Of a stretch of 7,055 bases of DNA, positions 1-5,913 are shown piece by piece. Both the position numbers and the translations under genes were made by a program. How positions within the stretch are numbered: position 1 is the first letter of the stretch; each line of letters opens with the position of its first letter. Where the stretch lies: NCBI GenBank assembly GCA_023438965.1, contig JAEXPB010000087.1:1-7055 (forward strand), given 5' to 3'. The notes under the pieces were generated by a model. It was not told the DNA's origin. It made no database searches and worked only from the letters and a program-made list of their open reading frames with translations. Source of the DNA: Bacillota bacterium (lineage in GTDB: Bacteria > Bacillota > Clostridia > Saccharofermentanales > UBA5734).

Positions 1-796
1 CTGTTCGGTAGGCACAGCGAATGCCCGATTGGCCAATAATCGTGCCGGCCGTCGGGAAGTCCGGCCCTTTGATGACGGTCATCAGATCGTCGACTGTAGC
101 GGTCGGATTGTCAATCAGCAGACTGACGCCGTCAATGACTTCGCGCAGGTTGTGCGGCGGGATATTCGTCGCCATGCCGACGGCAATGCCGACCGAGCCA
201 TTGACCAGCAAGCTCGGGAAACGAGCCGGCAAAACGATCGGCTCCATCTCATGCTCGTCGAAATTCGGTTTGAAGTCGACCGTATTCTTGTTGATATCAC
301 TCATCATTTCCATGGCGATCTTCGACAGGCGGGCCTCAGTGTACCGGTAGGCCGCCGGCATATCGCCGTCGCGCGAACCGAAGTTGCCGTGGCCGTCGAC
401 CAGCATATGACGCATGGAAAAGTCCTGGGCCATGCGGACCAGTGAGTCGTAAACGGCAGCATCGCCGTGCGGGTGGAAACGGCCCAGCACATCGCCGACC
501 GTCGTGGCGCATTTGCGGTAGGCCTTGTCGGGTGTGAACCCTTGGGTGAACATGGAATACAGAATCCGCCGATGGACCGGCTTCAGGCCGTCCCGGACAT
601 CCGGCAAGGCACGGTCGGTGATGACGCTCATCGCGTAATCGATGAACGATTTTTTCATTTCATCTTCCAAATCGACTGGAATGATGGTGTTGTTCGGGTT
701 GCGGAAAGCGGCGTCTACAGCTGCTTCTTTGAGTTTTTGCAATTCCTTGCGATCCAGTTTGCTCAGATCCTGGTTCTTGTCCAGCTGGTCAGCCAT
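1..796 (-). CDS. gyrA: DNA gyrase subunit A, N-terminal part (gene continues past the left edge)
   Basis: GyrA is the cleavage-religation subunit of DNA gyrase, the A2B2 enzyme that negatively supercoils DNA using ATP. I translated the minus strand from the ATG at 796; it stays open for 265 codons to the window edge. It shows the family core: [18 protein letters not shown] around residues 62-79, [10 protein letters not shown] at 108-117, [11 protein letters not shown] at 135-145, the catalytic tyrosine in RYTEAR (Tyr152), and [21 protein letters not shown] at about 196-216. Landmarks align with E. coli GyrA at a constant offset of about 30 (Tyr122 to Tyr152), so the core is colinear and the extra length is an N-terminal extension. 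The start is fixed by AGGAGG 10 bases upstream. The residue matching E. coli Ser83 is Ala113; Asp117 (Asp87) is kept. GyrA is preferred over ParC on the [11 protein letters not shown] and LLVNG segments, but the C-terminal half that would settle it is missing. It has its own promoter after rsmG. Confidence 0.93.
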   Translation of the reverse strand, partial: MADQLDKNQDLSKLDRKELQKLKEAAVDAAFRNPNNTIIPVDLEDEMKKSFIDYAMSVITDRALPDVRDGLKPVHRRILYSMFTQGFTPDKAYRKCATTVGDVLGRFHPHGDAAVYDSLVRMAQDFSMRHMLVDGHGNFGSRDGDMPAAYRYTEARLSKIAMEMMSDINKNTVDFKPNFDEHEMEPIVLPARFPSLLVNGSVGIAVGMATNIPPHNLREVIDGVSLLIDNPTATVDDLMTVIKGPDFPTAGTIIGQSGIRCAYRT

Positions 797-806
797 GCCG
801 GTCGTT

Positions 807-812
807 CCTCCT
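807..812 (-). promoter_or_regulatory. Shine-Dalgarno site of gyrA
   Basis: A perfect AGGAGG on the minus strand lies 10 bases before the ATG at 796. It decides the gyrA start and so supports the extra N-terminal residues as genuine. The spacing is slightly long but within the usual range. The next in-frame Met is residue 47, too deep in the conserved N-terminal arm to be the start. Confidence 0.8.
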
Positions 813-837
813 GTGGTGAACAATCATAATCTAAATT

Positions 838-846
838 ATTATATCA
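838..846 (-). promoter_or_regulatory. Extended -10 promoter upstream of gyrA
   Basis: The minus strand reads TGATATAAT here: a perfect TATAAT hexamer preceded by the TG of an extended -10 element with one base between. It sits in an AT-rich patch that stands out from the GC-rich surroundings. I see no convincing TTGACA-like -35 at 16-18 bases upstream, where the sequence is GC-rich, which fits promoters that rely on the extended -10. Transcription would start near 831, giving a leader of about 35 bases before gyrA. This is inferred from consensus only. Confidence 0.65.
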
Positions 847-870
847 TATTTCAATACTTTCCGGGTAGGT

Positions 871-893
871 AAAACCGGCGTCCAAGACGGCCG
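871..893 (-). terminator. Weak intrinsic terminator candidate after rsmG
   Basis: On the minus strand a stem CGGC(C)GTC pairs with GACGCCG around a TTG loop: 7 Watson-Crick pairs with one bulged C. One base after the stem comes TTTT (874-871). It lies about 50 bases past the rsmG stop and just upstream of the gyrA promoter, the right place to end the yidC-rsmG transcript. The U-tract is short and the stem is bulged, so termination may be partial, with some read-through into gyrA. Confidence 0.4.
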
Positions 894-944
894 ACGCGTG
901 CGCAAATCGTAAGCCGGCGCGCCGCCCTTTCCGGACTTTCGGCT

Positions 945-1721
945 TCAAAGCGGCTGCTGTTCGGGCTTTCCGGCTTTGCGAGGGTATGCCGCCGGGGTCG
1001 GGGAGGTTTTGCGGATAGTCAGGATCGTACGCTTCATATCGGTACCCGGCAGATCGAATTCGGCTATATCGGCAAGTTCGCCGCCGAGCAGGCGGATAGC
1101 CCGGCGGGCATCCTGCCAGTTCTCGCCAGACTGGCCTTTCATCGCCAGGAAAGCACCGCCGACCCGCACAAAAGGCAGGCAATATTCGCAGAGCGCCGGC
1201 AGCGACGCGACTGCCCGGGCCGTCGCGATGTCGAAGCGTTCCCGCAAATCTCGGGATCGGGCTGCTTCCTCGGCCCGGCCATGCCGGGCCGTGATACCCT
1301 CAAGCGCCAGCGCGGCGATTACCGTGTCCAGGAAACGGACGCGTTTTGCCAGGGCATCGAGCAGCAGGACGTGCAGGTCCGGGCGAATGATCTTCAGCGG
1401 CAAGCCGGGAAAACCGGCGCCGGTGCCGACATCGATCAGGCGAAGAACAGCAGGCGGACCGGCAGTCAGGGCGGAATCCAAAAAGGGCAGCAAGGTCAGC
1501 GAATCCAGCAGGTGTTTGACGGCAATACCCTCGTCATCGAGCACTGCGGTCAAATTGATCTTTTCATTCCATTCCCGTAAAAGACGGAAGTAGGTCAACA
1601 GCTTTTCCGACGCCGACACCGGCAACGGCAGGTTCAACCTGCGGCCAATTTCGTCGATCCAGGCAGCGAGGGCGTCCGAAGCAGAATTGCCGGCAATTCC
1701 TGCCGCCTGGCCGGTCATCAT
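945..1721 (-). CDS. rsmG: 16S rRNA (guanine-527-N7)-methyltransferase RsmG
   Basis: RsmG (GidB) transfers a methyl group from S-adenosylmethionine to N7 of G527 in the 530 loop of 16S rRNA; in other bacteria its loss gives low-level streptomycin resistance. The 258-residue protein shows the family marks in order: WNEKINLTA at 51-59, HLLDSL at 70-75, the SAM-binding loop DVGTGAGFPG at 97-106, ARAVASLP at 168-175, AMKG at 193-196, and a basic tail with TP..YPRK at about 242-249. The length is slightly above the usual 210-250. The gene starts with two ATGs in a row. The first (1721) overlaps the mnmG stop in an ATGA arrangement and has GGAGG 6 bases upstream, so it is preferred. The overlap suggests translational coupling with mnmG. 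The gene is intact and ends the probable yidC-rsmG operon. Confidence 0.96.
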   Translation of the reverse strand: MMTGQAAGIAGNSASDALAAWIDEIGRRLNLPLPVSASEKLLTYFRLLREWNEKINLTAVLDDEGIAVKHLLDSLTLLPFLDSALTAGPPAVLRLIDVGTGAGFPGLPLKIIRPDLHVLLLDALAKRVRFLDTVIAALALEGITARHGRAEEAARSRDLRERFDIATARAVASLPALCEYCLPFVRVGGAFLAMKGQSGENWQDARRAIRLLGGELADIAEFDLPGTDMKRTILTIRKTSPTPAAYPRKAGKPEQQPL

Positions 1722-3694
1722 TGGGCTCCTCCCTGCAGGCTGTGCGCATTGGCTTGCAGCCAGACCAGCAGAACAGAAATATCGGCCGGCGATACGCCGG
1801 ATATCCGGCCGGCTTGACCAACCGAAGCCGGGCGGAATCGGTCCAGCTTTTGCCGGGCTTCCAGACGCAGACCTTGAATGGCCAGATAATCAATGCCTTC
1901 CGGCAGCCGTTTTTGCTCCATTTTGCGGAAGTGCTCAATGCGATCCATTTCCAGACGGATATAACCTTCGTATTTTAATTCGACCTCCACGGCAAATTGT
2001 TCAGACGCCTGTAGTGCAGGTCGATCGGGATCGATCGATGCCAGCACCTGATAGCTTAATTCCGGGCGTTTCAGCAAGTCGGCCAGCGCAGCGCCGGTCG
2101 TGAGCGGTGTGCTCCGATTTTGTTCCAGGAGCCGGTTCACAGCGGCGTCCGGGCGAACACGTGTCTTGCGGCAACGCTCCAGCTCGCTGGCAATACGCTG
2201 CTGTTTCGCCTGGAAGCGCTGCCAGCGGGCATCGCCGATCAGACCGATCCGACGGCCGATGGGCGTCAGTCGCGAGTCGGCATTGTCCTGGCGCAGGATC
2301 AACCGGTATTCGGCCCGGGAAGTCATCATCCGATAAGGTTCTGTGGTTCCCTTGGTTACCAGATCATCGATTAAAACGCCGATATAGGCTTCCGAACGAT
2401 CCAGGATCAGCGGCGATTCATTCGCAAGCAGCCTGGCGGCATTGATGCCGGCGACCAATCCCTGGGCAGCAGCTTCCTCATATCCGGAAGAACCATTCAA
2501 CTGGCCGGCGCTGAATAATCCGCGTACTGTCCTGCTTTCCAAAGACTGCTTCAGGCAGGTCGGATCCAGGCAATCATACTCGATGGCATAGGCGCTGCGC
2601 TGGATATGGGCGGCCGCACACCCCGGCAGGGAGCGAACCATCTGCAGCTGGACGTCCTCCGGCATGCTGCTGGACATGCCCTGCAAATACATTTCTTCGG
2701 TCTGGCGGCCCATCGGCTCCACAAAGACCTGATGCCGTTCTTTGTCGGGAAACTTAACGAATTTGTCCTCTATCGACGGGCAATACCGCGGACCGATACC
2801 TTCGATTACACCGCTGTACAACGGCGACCGGTGCAGGTTGTCCCGGATGACCTGTCGGGTAGCCGGCGATGTCCAGGTCAGCCAGCAGGGCATCTGGTCC
2901 CCGCTGTCCAGCAGCGGTTCGTTCTCATGCTCGTAGGAGAACGGGACAACCTGGGTGTCGCCGTCCTGGCGTTCCATTCGGCTGAAATCCAACGACAAGC
3001 CGTTAAGCCTTGCCGGTGTACCGGTCTTGAATCGCTGCAGCGGCAAGCCTAAATCCCGCAGGGATGCGGAAAGGCCATGCGCTGGAAAAAGGTTGTCCGG
3101 ACCACCGCTGAATTGGCTGCTGCCGACGATGATCCGGCCTTCCAGATAGGTCCCGGTTGCCGCTATGACAGCCCGGCAGCAGTATATCGCCCCAGTGCGG
3201 GTCTGCACGCCGACCACGCGCCGGGATGCCTGTCTTTCCGCGAATTCCGGACTATCCGAACCGTCGGTGCTGAGGATAGCCGTAATTTCTCCCTGGCGAA
3301 CCTGCAGGTTGGGTTCCCGCTCGATCGTCAGCTTCATCATCTGCTGGTAGGCCCGGCGGTCAATCTGAGCGCGCGGCGACAGGACCGCCGGACCTTTGGA
3401 TGCATTCAGCATCCGGAACTGGATCATGGTCCGGTCAGCCGCTTTACCCATTTCACCGCCCAAGGCGTCTATTTCACGCACCAGCTGGCCTTTGGCCGTA
3501 CCGCCGATATTCGGATTGCAGGGCATGTTGGCTAACGAATCCAGATTCATGCAGAACAACAGGGTCGAACGGCCCAGTCGCGCGGCCGCCAGAGCGGCTT
3601 CGCAGCCGGCATGTCCGGCGCCAATCACAATAATGTCGGCTTCACCGGCCAGCCAGGCGCCTGTTTGCTGCATGGCCTGTTCAATAGTGGTCAT
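1718..3694 (-). CDS. mnmG: tRNA U34 carboxymethylaminomethyl modification enzyme MnmG (GidA), FAD subunit
   Basis: MnmG works with MnmE to build 5-carboxymethylaminomethyl (or aminomethyl) uridine at wobble position 34 of certain tRNAs, using FAD, NADH and methylene-tetrahydrofolate. The 658-residue protein carries the FAD Rossmann motif GAGHAG (25-30), the MPCNPNIGG loop with conserved Cys59, PRYCPSIEDKFV with conserved Cys305 (302-313), the second nucleotide-binding signature AGQLNGSSGYEEAAAQG (396-412), TSRAEYRL (458-465), and a C-terminal MnmE/tRNA-binding region with KYEGYI (574-579) and SGVSPADIS (632-640). It is a little longer than the usual 620-640. The extra length comes from about 12 N-terminal residues and a short hydrophilic insert near 143-158. 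The ATG at 3694 has a GGAAGGA-type ribosome site about 6 bases upstream. It sits 39 bases after mnmE, its functional partner, and overlaps rsmG. Confidence 0.97.
   Translation of the reverse strand: MTTIEQAMQQTGAWLAGEADIIVIGAGHAGCEAALAAARLGRSTLLFCMNLDSLANMPCNPNIGGTAKGQLVREIDALGGEMGKAADRTMIQFRMLNASKGPAVLSPRAQIDRRAYQQMMKLTIEREPNLQVRQGEITAILSTDGSDSPEFAERQASRRVVGVQTRTGAIYCCRAVIAATGTYLEGRIIVGSSQFSGGPDNLFPAHGLSASLRDLGLPLQRFKTGTPARLNGLSLDFSRMERQDGDTQVVPFSYEHENEPLLDSGDQMPCWLTWTSPATRQVIRDNLHRSPLYSGVIEGIGPRYCPSIEDKFVKFPDKERHQVFVEPMGRQTEEMYLQGMSSSMPEDVQLQMVRSLPGCAAAHIQRSAYAIEYDCLDPTCLKQSLESRTVRGLFSAGQLNGSSGYEEAAAQGLVAGINAARLLANESPLILDRSEAYIGVLIDDLVTKGTTEPYRMMTSRAEYRLILRQDNADSRLTPIGRRIGLIGDARWQRFQAKQQRIASELERCRKTRVRPDAAVNRLLEQNRSTPLTTGAALADLLKRPELSYQVLASIDPDRPALQASEQFAVEVELKYEGYIRLEMDRIEHFRKMEQKRLPEGIDYLAIQGLRLEARQKLDRFRPASVGQAGRISGVSPADISVLLVWLQANAHSLQGGAQ
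1728..1732 (-). promoter_or_regulatory. Shine-Dalgarno of rsmG, inside the mnmG coding region
   Basis: GGAGG on the minus strand lies 6 bases before the first rsmG ATG. It is formed by the two glycine codons near the end of mnmG (the protein ends GGAQ). With the 4-base ATGA overlap at 1718-1721, this means ribosomes finishing mnmG can directly re-initiate on rsmG. Confidence 0.75.
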
Positions 3695-3733
3695 CGGGCT
3701 TCCTTCCTCAATCGTCTTGCCGGTTTTGACAGC

Positions 3734-5170
3734 TCATTTCCCTACACAAAAACGGGAAAATATGGTTTGGATCAATTCGTCGGAAACAGAGTCGCCGGTG
3801 ATGCCGGCCAGGGCTTCGGCACAGCCGCGCAGCAGCGAGGCGGCAAGATCCAGAGGCATTCCGGTCTGCAGGACTGCCGCAGCCTGGTCCAGGCAAGCCA
3901 GCGCCTGGTCCAGGCAGGCCTTGTGCCGGCTGCTGGTGATCAGGATTTCAGCGCTGCCGGCGCTGCCAGCCTGATTATAGCGATCCTGAATGACTTGGCG
4001 TATGCTGTCCAGCCCCTCACCGGTAAGGGAAGAGAACGAGAGCAACGCCAGGTCCGGCAGTTCGCGGCCAAGCCAGGCGCGGATCTGCCGGCTGCCGGCC
4101 AGATCCTCTTTGCCGGCGACCAGCACCAGCGGCAGGCCGGTGGCAATGGCCGCCTTTATTTCAAGCATTTCCTGGGCCAGATCGGTCAAGGGCGGCGAAA
4201 CCAGCCAGAGAACCAGATCCGCCTGTTGCAAGGCTGCCCGGGCCCGATCAACGCCCAGCCTTTCAATGAGGTCGGCTGTTTCACGCAGGCCGGCGGTGTC
4301 GATCAGCCGGACGGGCAAGCCGCCGATATCGACGATTTCCTCGACCGTGTCGCGGGTTGTGCCCGGCACAGGCGTGACGATGGCCCGGTCAAAGCCGGCC
4401 AGCGCATTGAGCAGTGACGATTTACCGGCATTAGGCCGCCCCGCGATGACAACCGACAAGCCCTCGCGCAGCAGCCGTCCTTGGCGAAAACTGTCTGTCA
4501 GGCTGCGCAAGGCCCGGCGCAGTTCATCCAGTTCGCTGACCAGGCTGGCCGCGGCCGCGGCTGTCTCTTCGTGCTCCGGATATTCCAGGATCAGCTCAAC
4601 TTGCGCCAACAGCCGGTAGTCGAAAGCTGACAGTTCCCGCAGCCGGCGGGACAAGCTGCCTTTCAGCTGGGCAGCGGCGGCTCTGGAGCTTTGGCGGGCT
4701 TCGGCCTGGATCAGGTCCATAACCGCCTCAGCCTGGGCCAGGTCCAATTTACCGTTGAGAAAAGCCCGACGGGTGAATTCACCTGCCGAAGCCGGCTGGA
4801 CGCCAAGTCGAAACAGGCTGTCCAGAATCGCCTGTTTAACGGCAGTGCCGCCGTGGCAGCTAATTTCGACGGCATCCTCACCGGTGAACGAATGCGGTGC
4901 AGTAAAGCGGGTCAGAATAACCTGGTCGAGTACCCGGTGATCATCCGGATCCAGGATTTCACCCAGCGCACACGTATAGCCGGACATTTCGGCCACCCGC
5001 GGAAAGCGGGGTCCAGCCGGACGGAAAAGCAGGTCGGCGGCTTCCGGACTGCCGGGACCGGACAAACGAATCACCGCCAGGCCGCTTTGGCCGGGCGGTG
5101 TCGCCACTGCCGCACAGACGGATCCGAAACGGGCGGGATCCGGACTGGCTGGATTTGCTTGTTTGGTCAT
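3734..5170 (-). CDS. mnmE: tRNA modification GTPase MnmE (TrmE)
   Basis: MnmE is the potassium-dependent GTPase that pairs with MnmG to modify U34 of tRNAs. The 478-residue protein has the full layout. The N-terminal tetrahydrofolate-binding domain contains ATPPG (23-27) and CHGG (105-108). A helical domain contains GEFTRRAFLNGKLDLAQAEA (130-149). The inserted G domain has P-loop GRPNAGKS (244-251, with the potassium-binding Asn247), switch TTRD (271-274), DTAG (291-294) and the catalytic Glu303 (E. coli Glu282). The C-terminal CVGK (475-478) is the family's CxGK end with its conserved cysteine. Oddly, the G4 motif reads GKED (353-356) where the family has NKxD. The N terminus is about 13 residues longer than usual, and no good Shine-Dalgarno precedes the ATG at 5170, 16 bases after the khpB stop, so coupling to khpB is possible. 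The partner mnmG follows 39 bases later. Confidence 0.97.
   Translation of the reverse strand: MTKQANPASPDPARFGSVCAAVATPPGQSGLAVIRLSGPGSPEAADLLFRPAGPRFPRVAEMSGYTCALGEILDPDDHRVLDQVILTRFTAPHSFTGEDAVEISCHGGTAVKQAILDSLFRLGVQPASAGEFTRRAFLNGKLDLAQAEAVMDLIQAEARQSSRAAAAQLKGSLSRRLRELSAFDYRLLAQVELILEYPEHEETAAAAASLVSELDELRRALRSLTDSFRQGRLLREGLSVVIAGRPNAGKSSLLNALAGFDRAIVTPVPGTTRDTVEEIVDIGGLPVRLIDTAGLRETADLIERLGVDRARAALQQADLVLWLVSPPLTDLAQEMLEIKAAIATGLPLVLVAGKEDLAGSRQIRAWLGRELPDLALLSFSSLTGEGLDSIRQVIQDRYNQAGSAGSAEILITSSRHKACLDQALACLDQAAAVLQTGMPLDLAASLLRGCAEALAGITGDSVSDELIQTIFSRFCVGK
3882..3920 (-). repeat. Imperfect 21-base tandem repeat inside mnmE
   Basis: Two 18-base copies (3882-3899 and 3903-3920) differ at one base and are spaced in a 21-base period, encoding ACLDQAL then ACLDQAA in the helical C-terminal domain of MnmE. 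Each copy contains the near-palindrome CCTGGTCCAGG. From memory of family sequences the protein is not lengthened here, so this may be helix heptad periodicity plus similar codon choice and not a recent duplication. Confidence 0.6.
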
Positions 5171-5186
5171 GGCCGGTTCAGTTCGG

Positions 5187-5888
5187 TCAGGAATCCTGGC
5201 TCGGTGCGATCACAACATGACGTTCCGGCTCTTCGCCTTCGCTGAATGTGGTGACGCCCGGGAAATTCTGCAGGGTCGAATGAATGATCCGTCGCTCGGC
5301 CGGGCTCATCGGATCAAGGTTATAAGGCATGCCGGACCGGACAACCTTGTCAGCAGCCCGCTCAGCCATATTGATCAAGGCACTTTCGCGCCGGCGGCGA
5401 TAGCCGCCGATATCCAGGATAACCCGGATCCGCTCTTCACTGTATTTGTTGGCCACCAGCGATGCCAGGTACTGGATGGCTTCCAGCGTCTCGCCATGAC
5501 GGCCGATCGCTGCGCCGCAATCCTGACCGTTGACCTCGATGTGCAGCGTATCGCCTTCGCGATAGGAGCTGATCTTGCCATGAATGCCGATGCCGGACAG
5601 AATGGCCGCCACATAGGCAGATGTCTCCGCTTCCTCCGGTGTTTCCGGGTCGCCGGCATATTCGTCGTCATCGCCGTAATAAGCCGCTTCCTGCTCGCTG
5701 GCAGCCTCTGGCTGTTCTTCGGCGGTCACACGAACCCTGGCTGGGCGTCGCCCGAGCCCCAGTAATCCGCTTTCACCTTCGTCAAGGACTTCAATGATGA
5801 CATCATCGACGGAAAGGCCCATCTCGTCCAGCGCGTCATTGATCGCCTGCTGAACCGACTTGCCCGTCTTTTCGATTGAAATAGCCAT
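5187..5888 (-). CDS. khpB: RNA-binding protein KhpB (Jag/EloR), Jag_N-KH-R3H
   Basis: KhpB (Jag, EloR) is a cytoplasmic RNA-binding protein that, in streptococci, partners with KhpA and affects cell elongation and division; it is commonly encoded beside yidC. The 233-residue product shows the three family parts. A Jag_N domain spans about 1-53 (IEKTGKSVQQAINDAL, then GLLGLGRRPARVRV). A variable acidic linker covers about 56-90. A KH domain carries the GRHG loop at 129-132, followed by ETLEAIQYL. A C-terminal R3H domain has Arg199 and His203 in ERRIIH, followed by a conserved end of the type HVVIAP. I chose the ATG at 5888 over the in-frame upstream ATG at 5927: it has a perfect AGGAGG 6 bases upstream, starts exactly at the Jag_N homology, and avoids overlapping yidC. 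It lies 25 bases after yidC and 16 before mnmE. The specific RNA targets here are unknown. Confidence 0.95.
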   Translation of the reverse strand: MAISIEKTGKSVQQAINDALDEMGLSVDDVIIEVLDEGESGLLGLGRRPARVRVTAEEQPEAASEQEAAYYGDDDEYAGDPETPEEAETSAYVAAILSGIGIHGKISSYREGDTLHIEVNGQDCGAAIGRHGETLEAIQYLASLVANKYSEERIRVILDIGGYRRRRESALINMAERAADKVVRSGMPYNLDPMSPAERRIIHSTLQNFPGVTTFSEGEEPERHVVIAPSQDS

Positions 5889-5894
5889 TCTATA

Positions 5895-5900
5895 CCTCCT
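5895..5900 (-). promoter_or_regulatory. Shine-Dalgarno of khpB
   Basis: AGGAGG on the minus strand, 6 bases before the ATG at 5888. It lies in the 25-base gap after the yidC stop and decides the khpB start, ruling against the 13-codon longer frame beginning at 5927. Confidence 0.85.
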
Positions 5901-5913
5901 CGAGCAGATACCG

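Noticed and set aside
29..445. Plus-strand open frame of 138 codons at the left end
   Set aside because: It is the mirror of gyrA, whose minus-strand frame encodes an unmistakable conserved protein over the same bases.
797..944. Possible origin of replication or DnaA-box cluster, since the cluster is usually origin-proximal
   Set aside because: The AT-rich patch is only a few dozen bases and I found no match to TTATCCACA or its complement here or elsewhere in the window.
844..1182. Minus-strand frame of 112 codons crossing the rsmG end and the intergenic region
   Set aside because: Out of frame with rsmG, no homology visible, composition like a shadow frame, and it would run through the terminator-like hairpin to the gyrA promoter.
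976..1593. 205-codon open frame on the plus strand opposite rsmG
   Set aside because: Arg/Ser-rich low-complexity translation mirrored from rsmG codons; a shadow of a real gene.
3882..3920. Recent heptad duplication in MnmE
   Set aside because: The two DNA copies are real, but the distance between the flanking conserved SRH and GMPLDL segments matches what I recall of ordinary MnmE proteins, so no extra residues seem to have been inserted.
3611..4417. 268-codon open frame on the plus strand opposite mnmE and the mnmG start
   Set aside because: It lies antisense to two clearly conserved genes, its translation has no recognisable motif, and long antisense frames are expected in GC-rich codon-biased DNA. 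No ribosome site or promoter supports it.
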